A DNA stretch of 64,000 nt from assembly GCA_022559845.1 (NCBI GenBank), contig CM040127.1:28420708-28484707 (forward strand). The letters run 5' to 3'. The translations under genes and the position numbers were made by a program. This stretch comes from Amorphophallus konjac (taxonomy: Eukaryota > Streptophyta > Magnoliopsida > Alismatales > Araceae). Shown piece after piece: positions 36,446 through 47,131 of the stretch (position 1 is its first letter; each line of letters starts with the position of its first letter). Under the pieces are notes generated by a model. That model was given only the letters and a program-made list of their open reading frames with translations, did no database searches and had not been told where the DNA came from.

Positions 36446-37600
36446 ATGGGCGCCGGTGGCCTGATGACCGTCGACGAGAAGAAGTCCGACGTACCAAAGA
36501 ACTACTACCACCGGGTGCCGTCGGAGAAACCGCCCTTCACCTTGGCCGACATCAGGAAGGCCATCCCCCCTCACTGCTTCCAGCGCTCCCTCATCCGCTC
36601 CTTCTCCTACGTCGTCCGCGACCTTCTCGCCACCTCCGCCCTATTCTACCTCGCCGTCGTCTGTATCCCTGTTCTTCCCGCGCCTCTCCGCCTCCTCGCA
36701 TGGCCACTCTACTGGGCGGCCCAGGGCAGCGTCTTCACCGGCGTCTGGGTCCTCGCCCACGAGTGCGGTCACCATGCATTGTCCGACTACCGCCTTCTCA
36801 ACGACGCCGTCGGCTTTCTCCTGCACTCCTCTCTTCTCGTCCCCTACTTCTCGTTTAAGCACAGCCACCGCCGGCACCACGCCAACACCGGCAGCTTCGA
36901 GACCGACGAGGTGTACGTCCCCAAGACCCGGGCCACCTTGCCCCACCTCCTCGAGCTCCTCCTCAGCAATCCCCTCGGCCGGTTCCTCTACCTCCTCGCC
37001 TGCTTCACCCTCGGCTGGCCGGCGTACCTCGCCTTCAACATCTCGGGGCGCAACTACCCGCGCTGGGCATCCCACTTCTACCCCTACAGCCCCCTTTACT
37101 CAGACCGCAACCGAGCGGAGATCTTCATCTCCGACGTCGGCTTCCTCGGCATGGGGTACGTCCTCATCCGGCTCGCCGTCGCCCACTCGTGGGGGTGGCT
37201 GGCGCGGGTGTACGGTGCGCCGCTGATGGTCCTGAACGGGCTGGTGGTGCTCTTGACGTACCTGCAACACACCCACCTGTCGCTGCCGCACTTCGACTCG
37301 TCGGAGTGGGAGTGGCTGCGCGGGGCGCTGGCGACGGTGGACAGGGACTACGGCCTCCTCAACGGTGTCATCCACCACGTCGGCAACACCCACGTCGTGC
37401 ACCACATCTTCTCATCGTTGCCGCACTACCACGCACTGGAGGCGACGGAGGCCACCAAGAGGGTGCTCGGAGACTACTACCGCTTCGACGGGACGCCCAT
37501 CCTCAAGGCCGTGTGGAGGGAGACGAAGGAGTGCATCTACGTGGAGCCAGACGAGGGGGCCAAGTCCAAGGGGGTCCTCTGGTACCGCAACAAGCTCTAG
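36446..37600 (+). CDS. FAD2: FAD2-like ER fatty acid desaturase, copy 1 (intact)
   Basis: 384 residues, the usual FAD2 length. The ATG begins the family signature MGAGG. FAD2 enzymes are ER membrane di-iron desaturases that convert oleate to linoleate on phosphatidylcholine using cytochrome b5. Three His boxes are present: HECGHH (105-110), HRRHH (141-145) and HVVHH (316-320). Hydrophobic pairs lie at about 55-100 and 170-275. Conserved FAD2 blocks include [19 protein letters not shown] (31-49), PHYHALEAT (326-334) and [10 protein letters not shown] (362-371). The carboxyl end YRNKL fits the FAD2 ER-retrieval type. Oddities: Val replaces the usual Ala in the third box, and Tyr212 replaces the Asp usual in HFDPYSP. 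These allow a normal oleate desaturase or a divergent FAD2 with altered activity. Intronless CDS, GC-rich third positions. Confidence 0.93.
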   Translation: MGAGGLMTVDEKKSDVPKNYYHRVPSEKPPFTLADIRKAIPPHCFQRSLIRSFSYVVRDLLATSALFYLAVVCIPVLPAPLRLLAWPLYWAAQGSVFTGVWVLAHECGHHALSDYRLLNDAVGFLLHSSLLVPYFSFKHSHRRHHANTGSFETDEVYVPKTRATLPHLLELLLSNPLGRFLYLLACFTLGWPAYLAFNISGRNYPRWASHFYPYSPLYSDRNRAEIFISDVGFLGMGYVLIRLAVAHSWGWLARVYGAPLMVLNGLVVLLTYLQHTHLSLPHFDSSEWEWLRGALATVDRDYGLLNGVIHHVGNTHVVHHIFSSLPHYHALEATEATKRVLGDYYRFDGTPILKAVWRETKECIYVEPDEGAKSKGVLWYRNKL

Positions 37601-39848
37601 CTGTGTTGCTTCCTGCTCTGGTGCTGCTGTGTAGCTAAGAGCATGGGGTGCATGCAGTCTTCAATTCGGCCCTGCATGGGCGCCAACACCCCCCCCCCTC
37701 CTCCCCTACTTTCTGTGTCTGTCGTAATTGGTTCCTTGGTTGTGTAATTAGCAAAAACCACCCGCCCTTGATAGAAGGTGCATGGGAGTACATATATGGT
37801 AAGAAAAAGATACCCATATATATGTACAGGGTGGGAATAACTCGAAATTGTCTTTAGTAGTGCTTCATTCGTTTATTGATGCATGCATGCAGAGAGCGTC
37901 CGAAAATTCATCCGGATTCTTCTACTACACGTATATGTTTGACATTGGAATAATAAAGTCTATGAACTAGTGATCGTTGATACGTGTGGATGTCGATCGA
38001 GTATGTTTGGATTTAAGGCAGTACTTGCTCTAGGAGCTAGCTAGGATGAGGGCATATAGGAAATGTTATGTAACCCACCAGATGAGAGTTTGTTGCAATG
38101 CAACATCTGATTCTGTTGACCGGGGTTGGCCCTGGAGATTTAATACAGTATGCACCATGAGATCTGAGGAGAAGGGTGGAGGAGCTGTTCCTGGCCTCCT
38201 CCATCAAGATAGAGAATGACATGCTAACGGTGGGGGAGCTGCGGCGCGACCGACGGGCGCGATGGGCAGGCTCATCAGCCCGCGAGCAAGGCCTTTCTTC
38301 TCCATGCACTGAGACAGTGGCGACCATGTTGGGGAGGACAAATTGGTCGATGATAATAAGACCTATCGAGCAAGAAATGTCATGGCAATATCAGGTGGCT
38401 GATAGCGATATGTGTTGTAGAATAAAAGAAGGTGGCTGGGTGGGGGAAGAGGTACGTACCAAAGTGAATGTATCTTTCTATCTATCTATCTATATATATG
38501 TATATAGATATATATGTATGCCAGCACAGTGCCACATGTGGAGGTTCGAGCCCTCGACCGTTGCAGATGTTTCGCGAGGATGCAACTCGTCCAGGATGGC
38601 GGTGTAACCCCGTCTTCGTGGTGGCTGTGGGTTTCGTTTGCTGAAGTGACAGTGAATAAACAGGGAACCGTGCCACAGCTAACTCGAGTGGAAGGAAGAA
38701 GGGAAGTCCGACGGACTCTCCCTGTGGGACTTCATTATTAGTTAGTTTCTGAACGGAGTGTTGTTACTTCCACTATTTTATAAGCAAAAACGCCCATGCG
38801 CCAGATGACGCTTGCCCATGGTGGTCTCACCAACTCCCCTTTTTGTGGGGACGTCCCAAGTTAGATCTCTCGTTGTTAAAAAAATCAAACAAATAATAAT
38901 TAGCGTGGAAAAAAACGGCCATGAGCTTCATGGGATGGAAGAAAGTTCTTGCATAATTGATAATACATTAATACAACCGTTTTTTTGTCACATATATCTT
39001 TATAGGCCATCATATATATCTATATCTATATCTATATAGAAAGTTGCAGTCATATTCTTCTTATCAAAGCGTTGTTGACTGACTCCAATCGAATCTGTCA
39101 AAAAAATCTATTATTTTTGCATACGTATCTCTGAATGCACTGGAACTTTACATATATGCTCCTGTCTACACTAGAATTCATGGAATCTTCCTAGCACATT
39201 CAGTTGAGGTGAACACATTTCGATGATATCAGGGTGTTCTTGACAATATATAAAAAATCAGGTGCACGTGTGTGTATGTATGTAAATATTCTACTTTGTA
39301 GGGATATATGCAAAAACCCAACATATAATGTGATAATCAAAGTTAGCCTCCCAATGCTTAATTTAACTCAATGTTCAAGCTAAAAATGTATAATTAACAT
39401 TACATCATTTGAGTTTCTCACTGTAACATCTTCCATTATTCTCAATTGTGAACTTTTACTATTGAATGATGTATATATAGCAAAATAAAATGGATCTTTT
39501 AGTACTTTTACATCATGCATGATGTTTCCATGTATAGTGTTGAGTTTCACATCGTCCATGCATAGATCATCTCAATGTCTTGGTTTTATTTTGGCATAGG
39601 TTCAGTTAGAAGAGCAATTATCTCATCAACATGAAGGTATGGAGAGTGGGTCTAAAGGAGATGATATATGTATATACATTGTCACATGTTCTATGGGAAG
39701 ACAAAAACGGAAGGGTCTGCATGCACTTGTGGTTTGGGTCCATACATCCCCTTTAACTTGAGGTTGCATCATCTTAAAAGACTGCTGATAATTTGTCATT
39801 AGAGATATCAAACTTAAAGGTGAACTGTGCAGACTGGAGGTCATATAT
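37601..39848. other. 3' flank of FAD2-like copy 1 (duplicated at 45152-49030)
   Basis: Contains the 3' UTR and A/T-rich DNA. Aligns with copy 2's flank except for a 555-bp block unique to this copy (38190-38744) and two insertions unique to the other copy. No other gene is recognised. Confidence 0.7.
38190..38744. other. 555-bp block present only in copy 1 flank
   Basis: Flanked by GTT at 38187-38189 and 38745-38747; the corresponding place in copy 2 (near 45743-45748) has a single GTT. The block has no terminal inverted repeats. Its first 37 bases match 32026-32062 with about one mismatch. It is either an insertion with a 3-bp duplication or, more simply, sequence lost from copy 2 at a microhomology. 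Confidence 0.6.
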
Positions 39849-40073
39849 CTTTTGTACCCTGCTGTGTTGGGCGCCTTAATCTCCTTGTATAAAAGGGCTG
39901 CGAACTCTCTCTTTGTATTGTATCTTGGTGTGGTTATTCTAGTGGAAACCATGCTGCGGCCGTGGATGTAGGAAGGCACATCGCCTCCGAATCACGTAAA
40001 TCTTAGTGTTCTTGTGGCTTGATCTTTTCTTCCCCCTTTCTTCCTCCTCCTCTGTTGTTTCTCCATCTCTACA
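39849..40073 (+). repeat. Copia LTR 3' fragment at duplication junction
   Basis: Starts where homology with the copy 2 flank stops (39848/49031) and ends CTCTACA just before decayed copia sequence. Contains TATAAAAG near 39889 and the plant copia R/U5 phrase CCGTGGATGTAGGA followed by CACGTAAATCTT. The same phrase with ACACATCGC occurs at the end of the LTR fragment 43477-43764. Confidence 0.6.
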
Positions 40074-42185
40074 AGTACTCCGATTTACAACACTAAGGAA
40101 CCCCAACTCCAACAACTGTGAGCTGACCCTCTTGAAGCATGCTTGTGGAGCCTTGTGAAGGCCATAAATAGACTAGTGAAGATGGCAAATGTGGTGCAAG
40201 AATTGCGGGTGAACGAACCCAGGCTACTGATGCATAAAAGCGCTTTCGTCAAAATAGCCATAGAGGAAAGTATTGGACACATCCAACAACCGAACAGGCC
40301 AAGTAGGGCTTATGGCAATGGCGAAGAGAAGATAGACGGTCATGATCTTGATCATTAGGCTGACAATGTCTTTGAAGTTTACCCCAGGTTGTTGGCAAAA
40401 GTCCTTGGCCAACAAGGCACACCATGTGGTGATCAATCGAGCCATCCACCTTTATGTTGCAGCTTAATGACCCATTTTCACCCCACGACATTCATGCCAC
40501 ATTGCCGGGGAGCAAGGGTCCACGTGCCATTATGCAACAATATATCAAACTCAACCACCATAGTTGTGCACCAGGCTAGATTCTTCAATTCGACACCTGC
40601 GTGTAGCATGTGGGCTCCCCCGCGAGCGATGAGTGGGTAGGGAAATTGGGCAACAGTGGATGCCGATTGACAACCATGCCCTAGTTGAGACCATAGGTGG
40701 AAAATCATATAGCTCGGCCGATAAATGAGTTTAAATTGATGGGGATGAGGAATCCTTAGTCGGAGTCACGCTAGACATGGCATAACCTGGCAAGGAGTAT
40801 GTTGCCAAAGTCGAGGCCAAGGTCAACAAGGAATCAAGAAAGGGCATGCCACTACCAAATCAAGTCGGAGAGGCTAGTGGAGTGGACTTCGGCGAAGGAG
40901 CCACAAGGGCTTCACCAGGTGCCAATCTAGATCAAATCTGGGAGGGGGCCTATAGAGGGGAGGCGTAGGTGCCACCACCAGTGGAGACTATGATTGATGC
41001 AAGTGGGTCAACCAGTGGAGTTGCATGATTTGCTAGTTCAACACAGATGAGATAAGAGGTGTTGAAGGTTGCATCACATTAGGATAAGCTCCAAGAATGC
41101 CATGAGTAGTAGATGTCAGTGATAGGGATGCCGAAGGATGCATAACCTACCTAGCAATGGGAAAACATGTCTCATCAATCACCACATGATGAGAAACATA
41201 GAGATGCCTAGAAGTCAATGATAAACATCGATAACCATGATGAAGGTTGCTATACCCAAGGAAGAGATAGTGATCCTAGCAAGGAGCAAGTTTTTTTGCA
41301 GCATAGGAGTGGAGACAAGGATAATAGGCACTCCCAAAGGTGTGATGAAAAGTATAGTCTAGTTGTTTTCCAAACAATTTCTAAAATGGAGAGGTATTGT
41401 GAAGAACCAGAGTGGGGACATGGTTATTAAATAGATGGCGGTAGAGATGACCTTGTCCAAATGTTTCTGAGGTAATGATGTAGTGGTCACGAGGGTAAGG
41501 GCAATTCTATGATGTGCGATGTTTACATTCCGCAACCCCATTTTGTTCAGAGGTATGAGGACAAGAAATACAATGCAAGATGCCATAGGTCTTAAGATAT
41601 TTGCGAAGGTATTGGAACTTCCAACCACAATAAGATTAGAAGGTAAGGATTTTCTCCCAAACAAATGCTCAACATGCCACTGAAATTTAAGAACTGCATT
41701 CATGGCATCGGATTTATGTTTACGAGGAAAAGGCAAAGTAAATTTTTTATAATCATCCACAAAAAATAACATAGTATGAGAACCCACAATGAGACCGCGC
41801 ACAAGGGCTAGATAGATCCTAAACATTCATATTGTATTAATTGAATGGTTTAATGGAAGTAGACAAGGACTTAATAAACGACAACTTATGACTCATGAAT
41901 AGTAGACATGCAAGATTCACAAATAAAATGATTCAAACGACAGGTAATAGGTAGCCCATTTTTATTTATAATATGATAGACAATATGAAGGTTGGGATGA
42001 CCAAGGCGCATACGACACAAGCGCGGAGGATCGGAGCACGTTCTCTGACTTATGCTTGATGATGCGACGAGGATGGAGGAAAATGGTAGAGGCTACCATC
42101 CTTAAGTTATCCGAAAAAAGAACCATCCCTGAGGATGAATCCTTAACAAGATAAATAATACAGCTTCTAGGTGAGAAGCATTCGA
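40074..42185 (-). pseudogene. Decayed Ty1/copia element (right duplicate)
   Basis: Minus-strand order: pre-integrase/protease remnant (about 41960-42180), integrase core (41440-41790, DDYKKFTLPFPRKHKSDA), a linker with LGYS-like remains, then RT (40110-40700, with FCQQPGVNFKDIV, VRLLDVSNTFLYGYFDESAF, then PGFVHPQF and SIYGL). Many stops and frame changes. It preserves uninterrupted the target site into which the sirevirus inserted in the left duplicate (40968-40972). Confidence 0.8.
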
Positions 42186-43476
42186 CACTATAACAGAACA
42201 GACTTTTACCTGTGTTTCTAAAACGTAGGTATATGTCCAAGAATCATAGGTAAACATTTATCTACATTTCCTTGCCATGCTTTGAAAATGTAGAGCTTGC
42301 TCGTGTGAGTATAGGTTAGGTTTAGATCAACCTATATTTATGCTTTAAAAATGTAGGAATAGATGTAGGTAAAAGTCATCTACTCACACGCATGTAAAAG
42401 GATATACCTATGTCTCTGAAAATTTTGATATTACGTTTGATCACGTAGTAAAAGAAACGTAGGTATTACTTTTTGTCATGCAATAGATAAAATGTAGGAA
42501 TAAGCATTAGCGTCATTTTTAAAAACGTAGGAAAAAGAACTAGTGTCAATTAAAAAAGTAGGTAATTTATTCTTTTATTTTTTTTACATACTCATTGTGC
42601 ACTCGTATTATACTTGTATACATTCATGTAATATTTCTCGTACATTCATGCACTCACATTCAACACATCAATATCAACAAACAACTCCATCTAAACTCCA
42701 ATACCAACACATGTGGCACACTATCTTTGGGTGTAGTCCTAACTTTTGTTCATACAAAAACTTTTATTTTTTCCCAAGGAAAAGATACATGGATCCACGA
42801 CCACAGCATTAACTACCATCATAACAGGATAGCATACAAGAGCAGCCATTACAATGGGTCAAAAATAAGTGGATATAAACATTCTCTATGGGCTATGAAG
42901 ATTATGAAGAAGCCAAAAGGGGAAAAACAACTACCTGTCCAGAGTGTTCCTCAGGCAACAAGAAAGTAAAGCTCATTAAACAAAGTGAACTTGGACCTGT
43001 CATTATAGTTGCCTTGGGGAAACTTGTAATTGTGCCACTTGATTTGACTGCAGGAAAATGGCCAAATTCTTAAGGCCAAAAGCTTGGGTTTTGAGCAACC
43101 AATACAAAGCTTGATCATAGCCTTGGTTTTAAGTGCCAGGTTCCAACACCATTCCATTGGTCGTGAAAGTGCATCCCATCAATTGTTGAATCCAACATAA
43201 AGGAGACAAGAAGACACTCATGTTAGGTTGGGTTCCCAGGATGCTCTGTCTGGTGCAAAGGTCATTCAGAGCAACCACCAGGCCTGACTTGTGAAGATGC
43301 CTACAGAAGCAATAATCCATTATGGATCACTCTGAAAATAGAAGACATCCAAAAACTACTGCTGGTTTTTGACATTTTCTGATTATTGTCTATGTTGTGG
43401 GTTTGACTTGGAACATGTTTGACATGAGAAGGAAGGAAGAAAGAAGATGCTTCACAGATGAGCCCATGATCAAGAT
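42186..43476. mobile_element. Left end of CACTA-like element (right duplicate, truncated)
   Basis: CACTATAACAGAACAGAC terminus at 42186, subterminal repeats to about 42560, then the unassigned interior. Corresponds to 21760-23052. Homology stops exactly where a copia LTR starts (TGTTGGGGGAG at 43477). Confidence 0.65.
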
Positions 43477-43764
43477 GTTGGGGGAGTGTGGAGTCTGATC
43501 CGGATATCGGTAGGTTCCCCCCTGTCCTTTCGCGGATCCAACTTCGCGGTAAGTTGGCGGGGGGTTGCAGGGGGGCAGCGCCCCCTTGCCCGTAAGGCCG
43601 GGGGCCGCCCCCGAGGCGAAAATTTTGGGGGGGTATTACTGTAATTTCACCGAGGAGGGTTGCCCTAGCTCCTTATATATAAAGGCAGCATCCCTTGTAA
43701 TTGTAACTGTGTGTGCGAAATAAGAGATCTCAGTGTGACCGTGGATGTAGGAAGACACATCGCT
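43477..43764 (+). repeat. Copia LTR 5' fragment replacing FAD2 copy 2 upstream region
   Basis: A clean LTR start TGTTGGGGGAG, GC-rich centre, TATATATAAA box near 43673, then the GTGGATGTAGGAAGACACAT phrase, cut at 43764 where FAD2 leader homology begins. Sense orientation relative to FAD2 copy 2. No primer site or interior remains. Confidence 0.7.
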
Positions 43765-43786
43765 ATCTAAGAGTTGCCCAAGTGCC

Positions 43787-43794
43787 TATAAATA
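43787..43794 (+). promoter_or_regulatory. TATA box retained by FAD2-like copy 2
   Basis: Same TATAAATA and leader as copy 1, but native sequence extends only 22 bases upstream of it before the LTR fragment. Confidence 0.55.
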
Positions 43795-43991
43795 CGCGGA
43801 CGCAGAGGAGAAGCCAGACCACACAACTCAATAGCAACTCAGCAGATCATATCAGACGCTGCACAATACTGCACCGCAGTGAGAAGAAAGAGGTTGGGAG
43901 AGAGGGAGGTGGCTGCACGATATTACAGTTGAGTGAGAATAAACAGTTTGAGAGAGAGAGAGTAAGTCAGCAGTGAGTTGCAGCGTTAGCG

Positions 43992-45151
43992 ATGGGCGCC
44001 GGTGGCCTGATGACCGTCGACGAGAAGAAGTCCGACGTACCACAGAACTACTACCACCGGGTGCCGTCGGAGAAACCGCCCTTCACCGTACCTTGGCCGA
44101 CATCAGGAAGGCCATCCCCCCTCACTGCTTCCAGCGCTCCCTCATCCGCTCCTTCTCCTACGTCGTCCGCGACCTTCTCGCCACCTCCGCCCTATTCTAC
44201 CTCGCCGTCGTCTGTATCCCTGTTCTTCCCGCCCCTCTCCGCCTCCTCGCATGGCCACTCTACTGGGCGGCCCAGGGCAGCGTCTTCACCGGCGTCTGGG
44301 TCCTCGCCCACGAGTGCGGTCACCATGCATTGTCCGACTACCGCCTTCTCAACGACGCCGTCGGCTTTCTCCTGCACTCCTCTCTTCTCGTCCCCTACTT
44401 CTCGTTTAAGCACAGCCACCGCCGGCACCACGCCAACACCGGCAGCTTCGAGACCGACGAGGTGTACGTCCCCAAGACCCGGGCCACCCTGCCCCACCTC
44501 CTCGAGCTCCTCCTCAGCAATCCCCTCGGCCGGTTCCTCTACCTCCTCGCCTGCTTCACCCTCGGCTGGCCGGCGTACCTCGCCTTCAACATCTCGGGGC
44601 GCAACTACCCGCGCTGGGCATCCCACTTCGACCCCTACAGCCCCCTTTACTCAGACCGCAACCGAGCGGAGATCTTCATCTCCGACGTCGGCTTCCTCGG
44701 CATGGGGTACGTCCTCATCCGGCTCGCCGTCGCCCACTCGTGGGGGTGGCTGGCGCGGGTGTACGGTGCGCCGCTGATGGTACTGAACGGGCTGGTGGTG
44801 CTCTTGACGTACCTGCAACACACCCACCTGTCGCTGCCGCGCTTCGACTCGTCGGAGTGGGAGTGGCTGCGCGGGGCGCTGGCGACGGTGGACAGGGACT
44901 ACGGCCTCCTCAACGGTGTCATCCACCACGTCGGCAACACCCACGTCGTGCACCACATCTTCTCGTCGTTGCCGCACTACCACGCCCTGGAGGCGACGGA
45001 GGCCACCAAGAGGGTGCTCGGAGACTACTACCGCTTCGACGGGACGCCCATCCTCAAGGCCGTGTGGAGGGAGACGAAGGAGTGCATCTACGTGGAGCCA
45101 GACGAGGGGGCCAAGTCCAAGGGGGTCCACTGGTACCGCAACAAGCTCTAG
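43992..45151 (+). pseudogene. FAD2: FAD2-like copy 2, frameshifted by a 5-bp insertion
   Basis: Same gene as 36446-37600 with about ten substitutions. GTACC is inserted at 44088-44092 after codon 32, so translation from the ATG leaves the frame before any His box. From 44093 to TAG at 45149 the desaturase frame is otherwise open and keeps HECGHH, HRRHH and HVVHH. The open frame upstream of it has no in-frame ATG. Differences from copy 1 include Asp (family-typical) where copy 1 has Tyr212, Arg for His in SLPHF, and His for Leu near the C-terminus. It looks like a recently disabled duplicate; a sequencing error at one place would also explain it. Confidence 0.88.
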
Positions 45152-45989
45152 CTGTGTTGCTTCCTGCTCTGTTGCTGCTGTGTAGCTAAGAGCATGGGGT
45201 GGATGCAGTCTTCAATTCGGCCCTGCATGGGCGCCAACACCCCCCCCCCCTCCTCCCCTACTTTCTGTGTCTGTCGTAATTGGTTCCTTGGTTGCGTAAT
45301 TAGCAAAAACCACCCGCCCTTGATAGAAGGTGCATGGGAGTACATATATGGTAAGAAAAAGATACCCATATATATGTACAGGGTGGGAATAACTCGAAAT
45401 TGTCTTTAGTAGTGCTTCATTCGTTTATTGATGCATGCATGCAGAGAGCGTCCGAAAATTCATCCGGATTCTTCTACTACACGTATATGTTTGACATTGG
45501 AATAATAAAATCTATGAACTAGTGATCGTTGATACGTGTGGATGTCGATCGAGTATGTTTGGATTTAAGGCATGCAGTACTTGCTCTAGGAGCTAGCTAG
45601 GATGAGGGCATATAGGAAATGTTATGTAACCCACCAGACGAGAGTTTGTTGCAATGCAACATCTGATTCTGTTGACCTGGGTTGGCCCTGGAGATTTAAT
45701 GCAGTATGCACACCATGAGATCTGAGGAGAAGGGTGGAGGAGCTGTTTCTGAACGGAGTGTTGTTACTTCCACTATTTTATGAGCAAAAACGCCCATGCG
45801 CCAGATGACGCTTGCCCATGGTGGTCTCACGAGCTCCCCTTTTTGTGGGGACGTCCCAAATTAGATCTCTCGTTGTTAAAAAAAGTAAACAAAAAACGGC
45901 CATGAGCTCCATGGGATGGAATAAAGTTCTTGCATAATACATTAATACAACCGTTTTTTTGTCACATATATCTTTATAGACCATCATAT

Positions 45990-46020
<31 letters not shown>

Positions 46021-46050
46021 TAGAACGTTGCAGTCATATTCTTCTTATCA

Positions 46051-46503
46051 AGCGAGAAGCATAATGTCTGAAGTTATAGCACTTATAGATGGTTTAAAAT
46101 ACTTGAGAACTATCACTTCCCAGTCGAGCCAAATTGAATGTGACTCACAGATTCTGATCCAAGTTATCAACAAAAAGATTTCATGCCCCTCGGAGATTCT
46201 AATATTTGTGAAATAAATTCGGACCATTCTTTCAGTAAATGATTCAATTATTCATATCTTTCGTGAGGTGAATAAAGTGACAGATTCTTTAGCAAATTTT
46301 GTTTGCAATACAAAATGTAATCTCTTTTTTTCTTCTCAGCAGCAACTTCCAAGTCAGATTAAAGGTGCTGTCCGGTTGGATAAGAGGCATACTTAGCATT
46401 CGATTGATGTAATTCTTTATATCTTTCGTTGTCAATAAAATTTGCCTCCTAACTGTGCATTGGACCCCCCAATGTACCTATGCAAGGTTTTTGATATAAA
46501 AAA
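46051..46503 (+). mobile_element. 5'-truncated LINE with RNase H tail
   Basis: Present only in the copy 2 flank and bounded by a 15-base target duplication ATATTCTTCTTATCA (46036-46050 and 46504-46518). It encodes a degraded RNase H-like segment (SEVIALIDGLKYLR, IECDSQILIQVINKK, then IIHIFREVNKVTDSLANF), the type found at the 3' end of plant L1 LINEs, with a TAA after FVK. AATAAA near 46435 and a short A-rich 3' end follow. 5' truncation and a long target duplication are typical of target-primed reverse transcription. Confidence 0.85.
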
Positions 46504-47131
46504 ATATTCTTCTTATCAAAGCGTTGTTGACCGACTCCAATCGAATCTTTCAAAAAAAATCTATTATTTTTGCATACGTATCTCTGAATGCACTGGAACT
46601 TTACATTTATACTCCTGTCTACACTAGAATTCATGGAATCTTCCTAGCACATTCAGTTGAGGTGAACACATTTCGATGATATCAGGGTGTTCTTGACAAT
46701 ATATAAAAAATCAGGTGCACGTGTGTGTATGTATGTAAATATTCTACTTTGTAGGGATATATGCAAAAACCCAACATATAATGTGATAATCAAAGTTAGC
46801 CTCCCAATGCTTAATTTAACTCAATGTTCAAGCTAAAAATGTATAATTAATATTACATCATTTGAGTTTCTCACTGTAACATCTTCCATTATTCTCATTG
46901 TGAACTTGTCCTATTGAATGATGTATATATAGCAAAATAAAATGGATCTTTAGTACTTTTACATCATGCATGATGTTTCCATGTATAGTGTTGAGTTTCA
47001 CATCGTCCATGCATAGATCATCTCAATGTCTTGGTTTTATTTTGGCATAGGTTCAGTTAGAAGAGCAATTATCTCATCAACATGAAGGTACGGAGAGTGG
47101 GTCTAAAGGAGATGATATATGTATATACATT

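Noticed and set aside
36641..37405. Minus-strand open frames of 144 and 101 codons across the FAD2 gene (and equivalents at 44192-45130)
   Set aside because: Shadows of the GC-rich FAD2 coding frame; Val/Glu/Gly-rich composition, no domain.
43973..45151. A 392-codon frame covering FAD2 copy 2 as an alternative functional protein
   Set aside because: It has no in-frame ATG before the desaturase part and its first residues are the 5' UTR read in another frame. The native ATG at 43992 is frameshifted.
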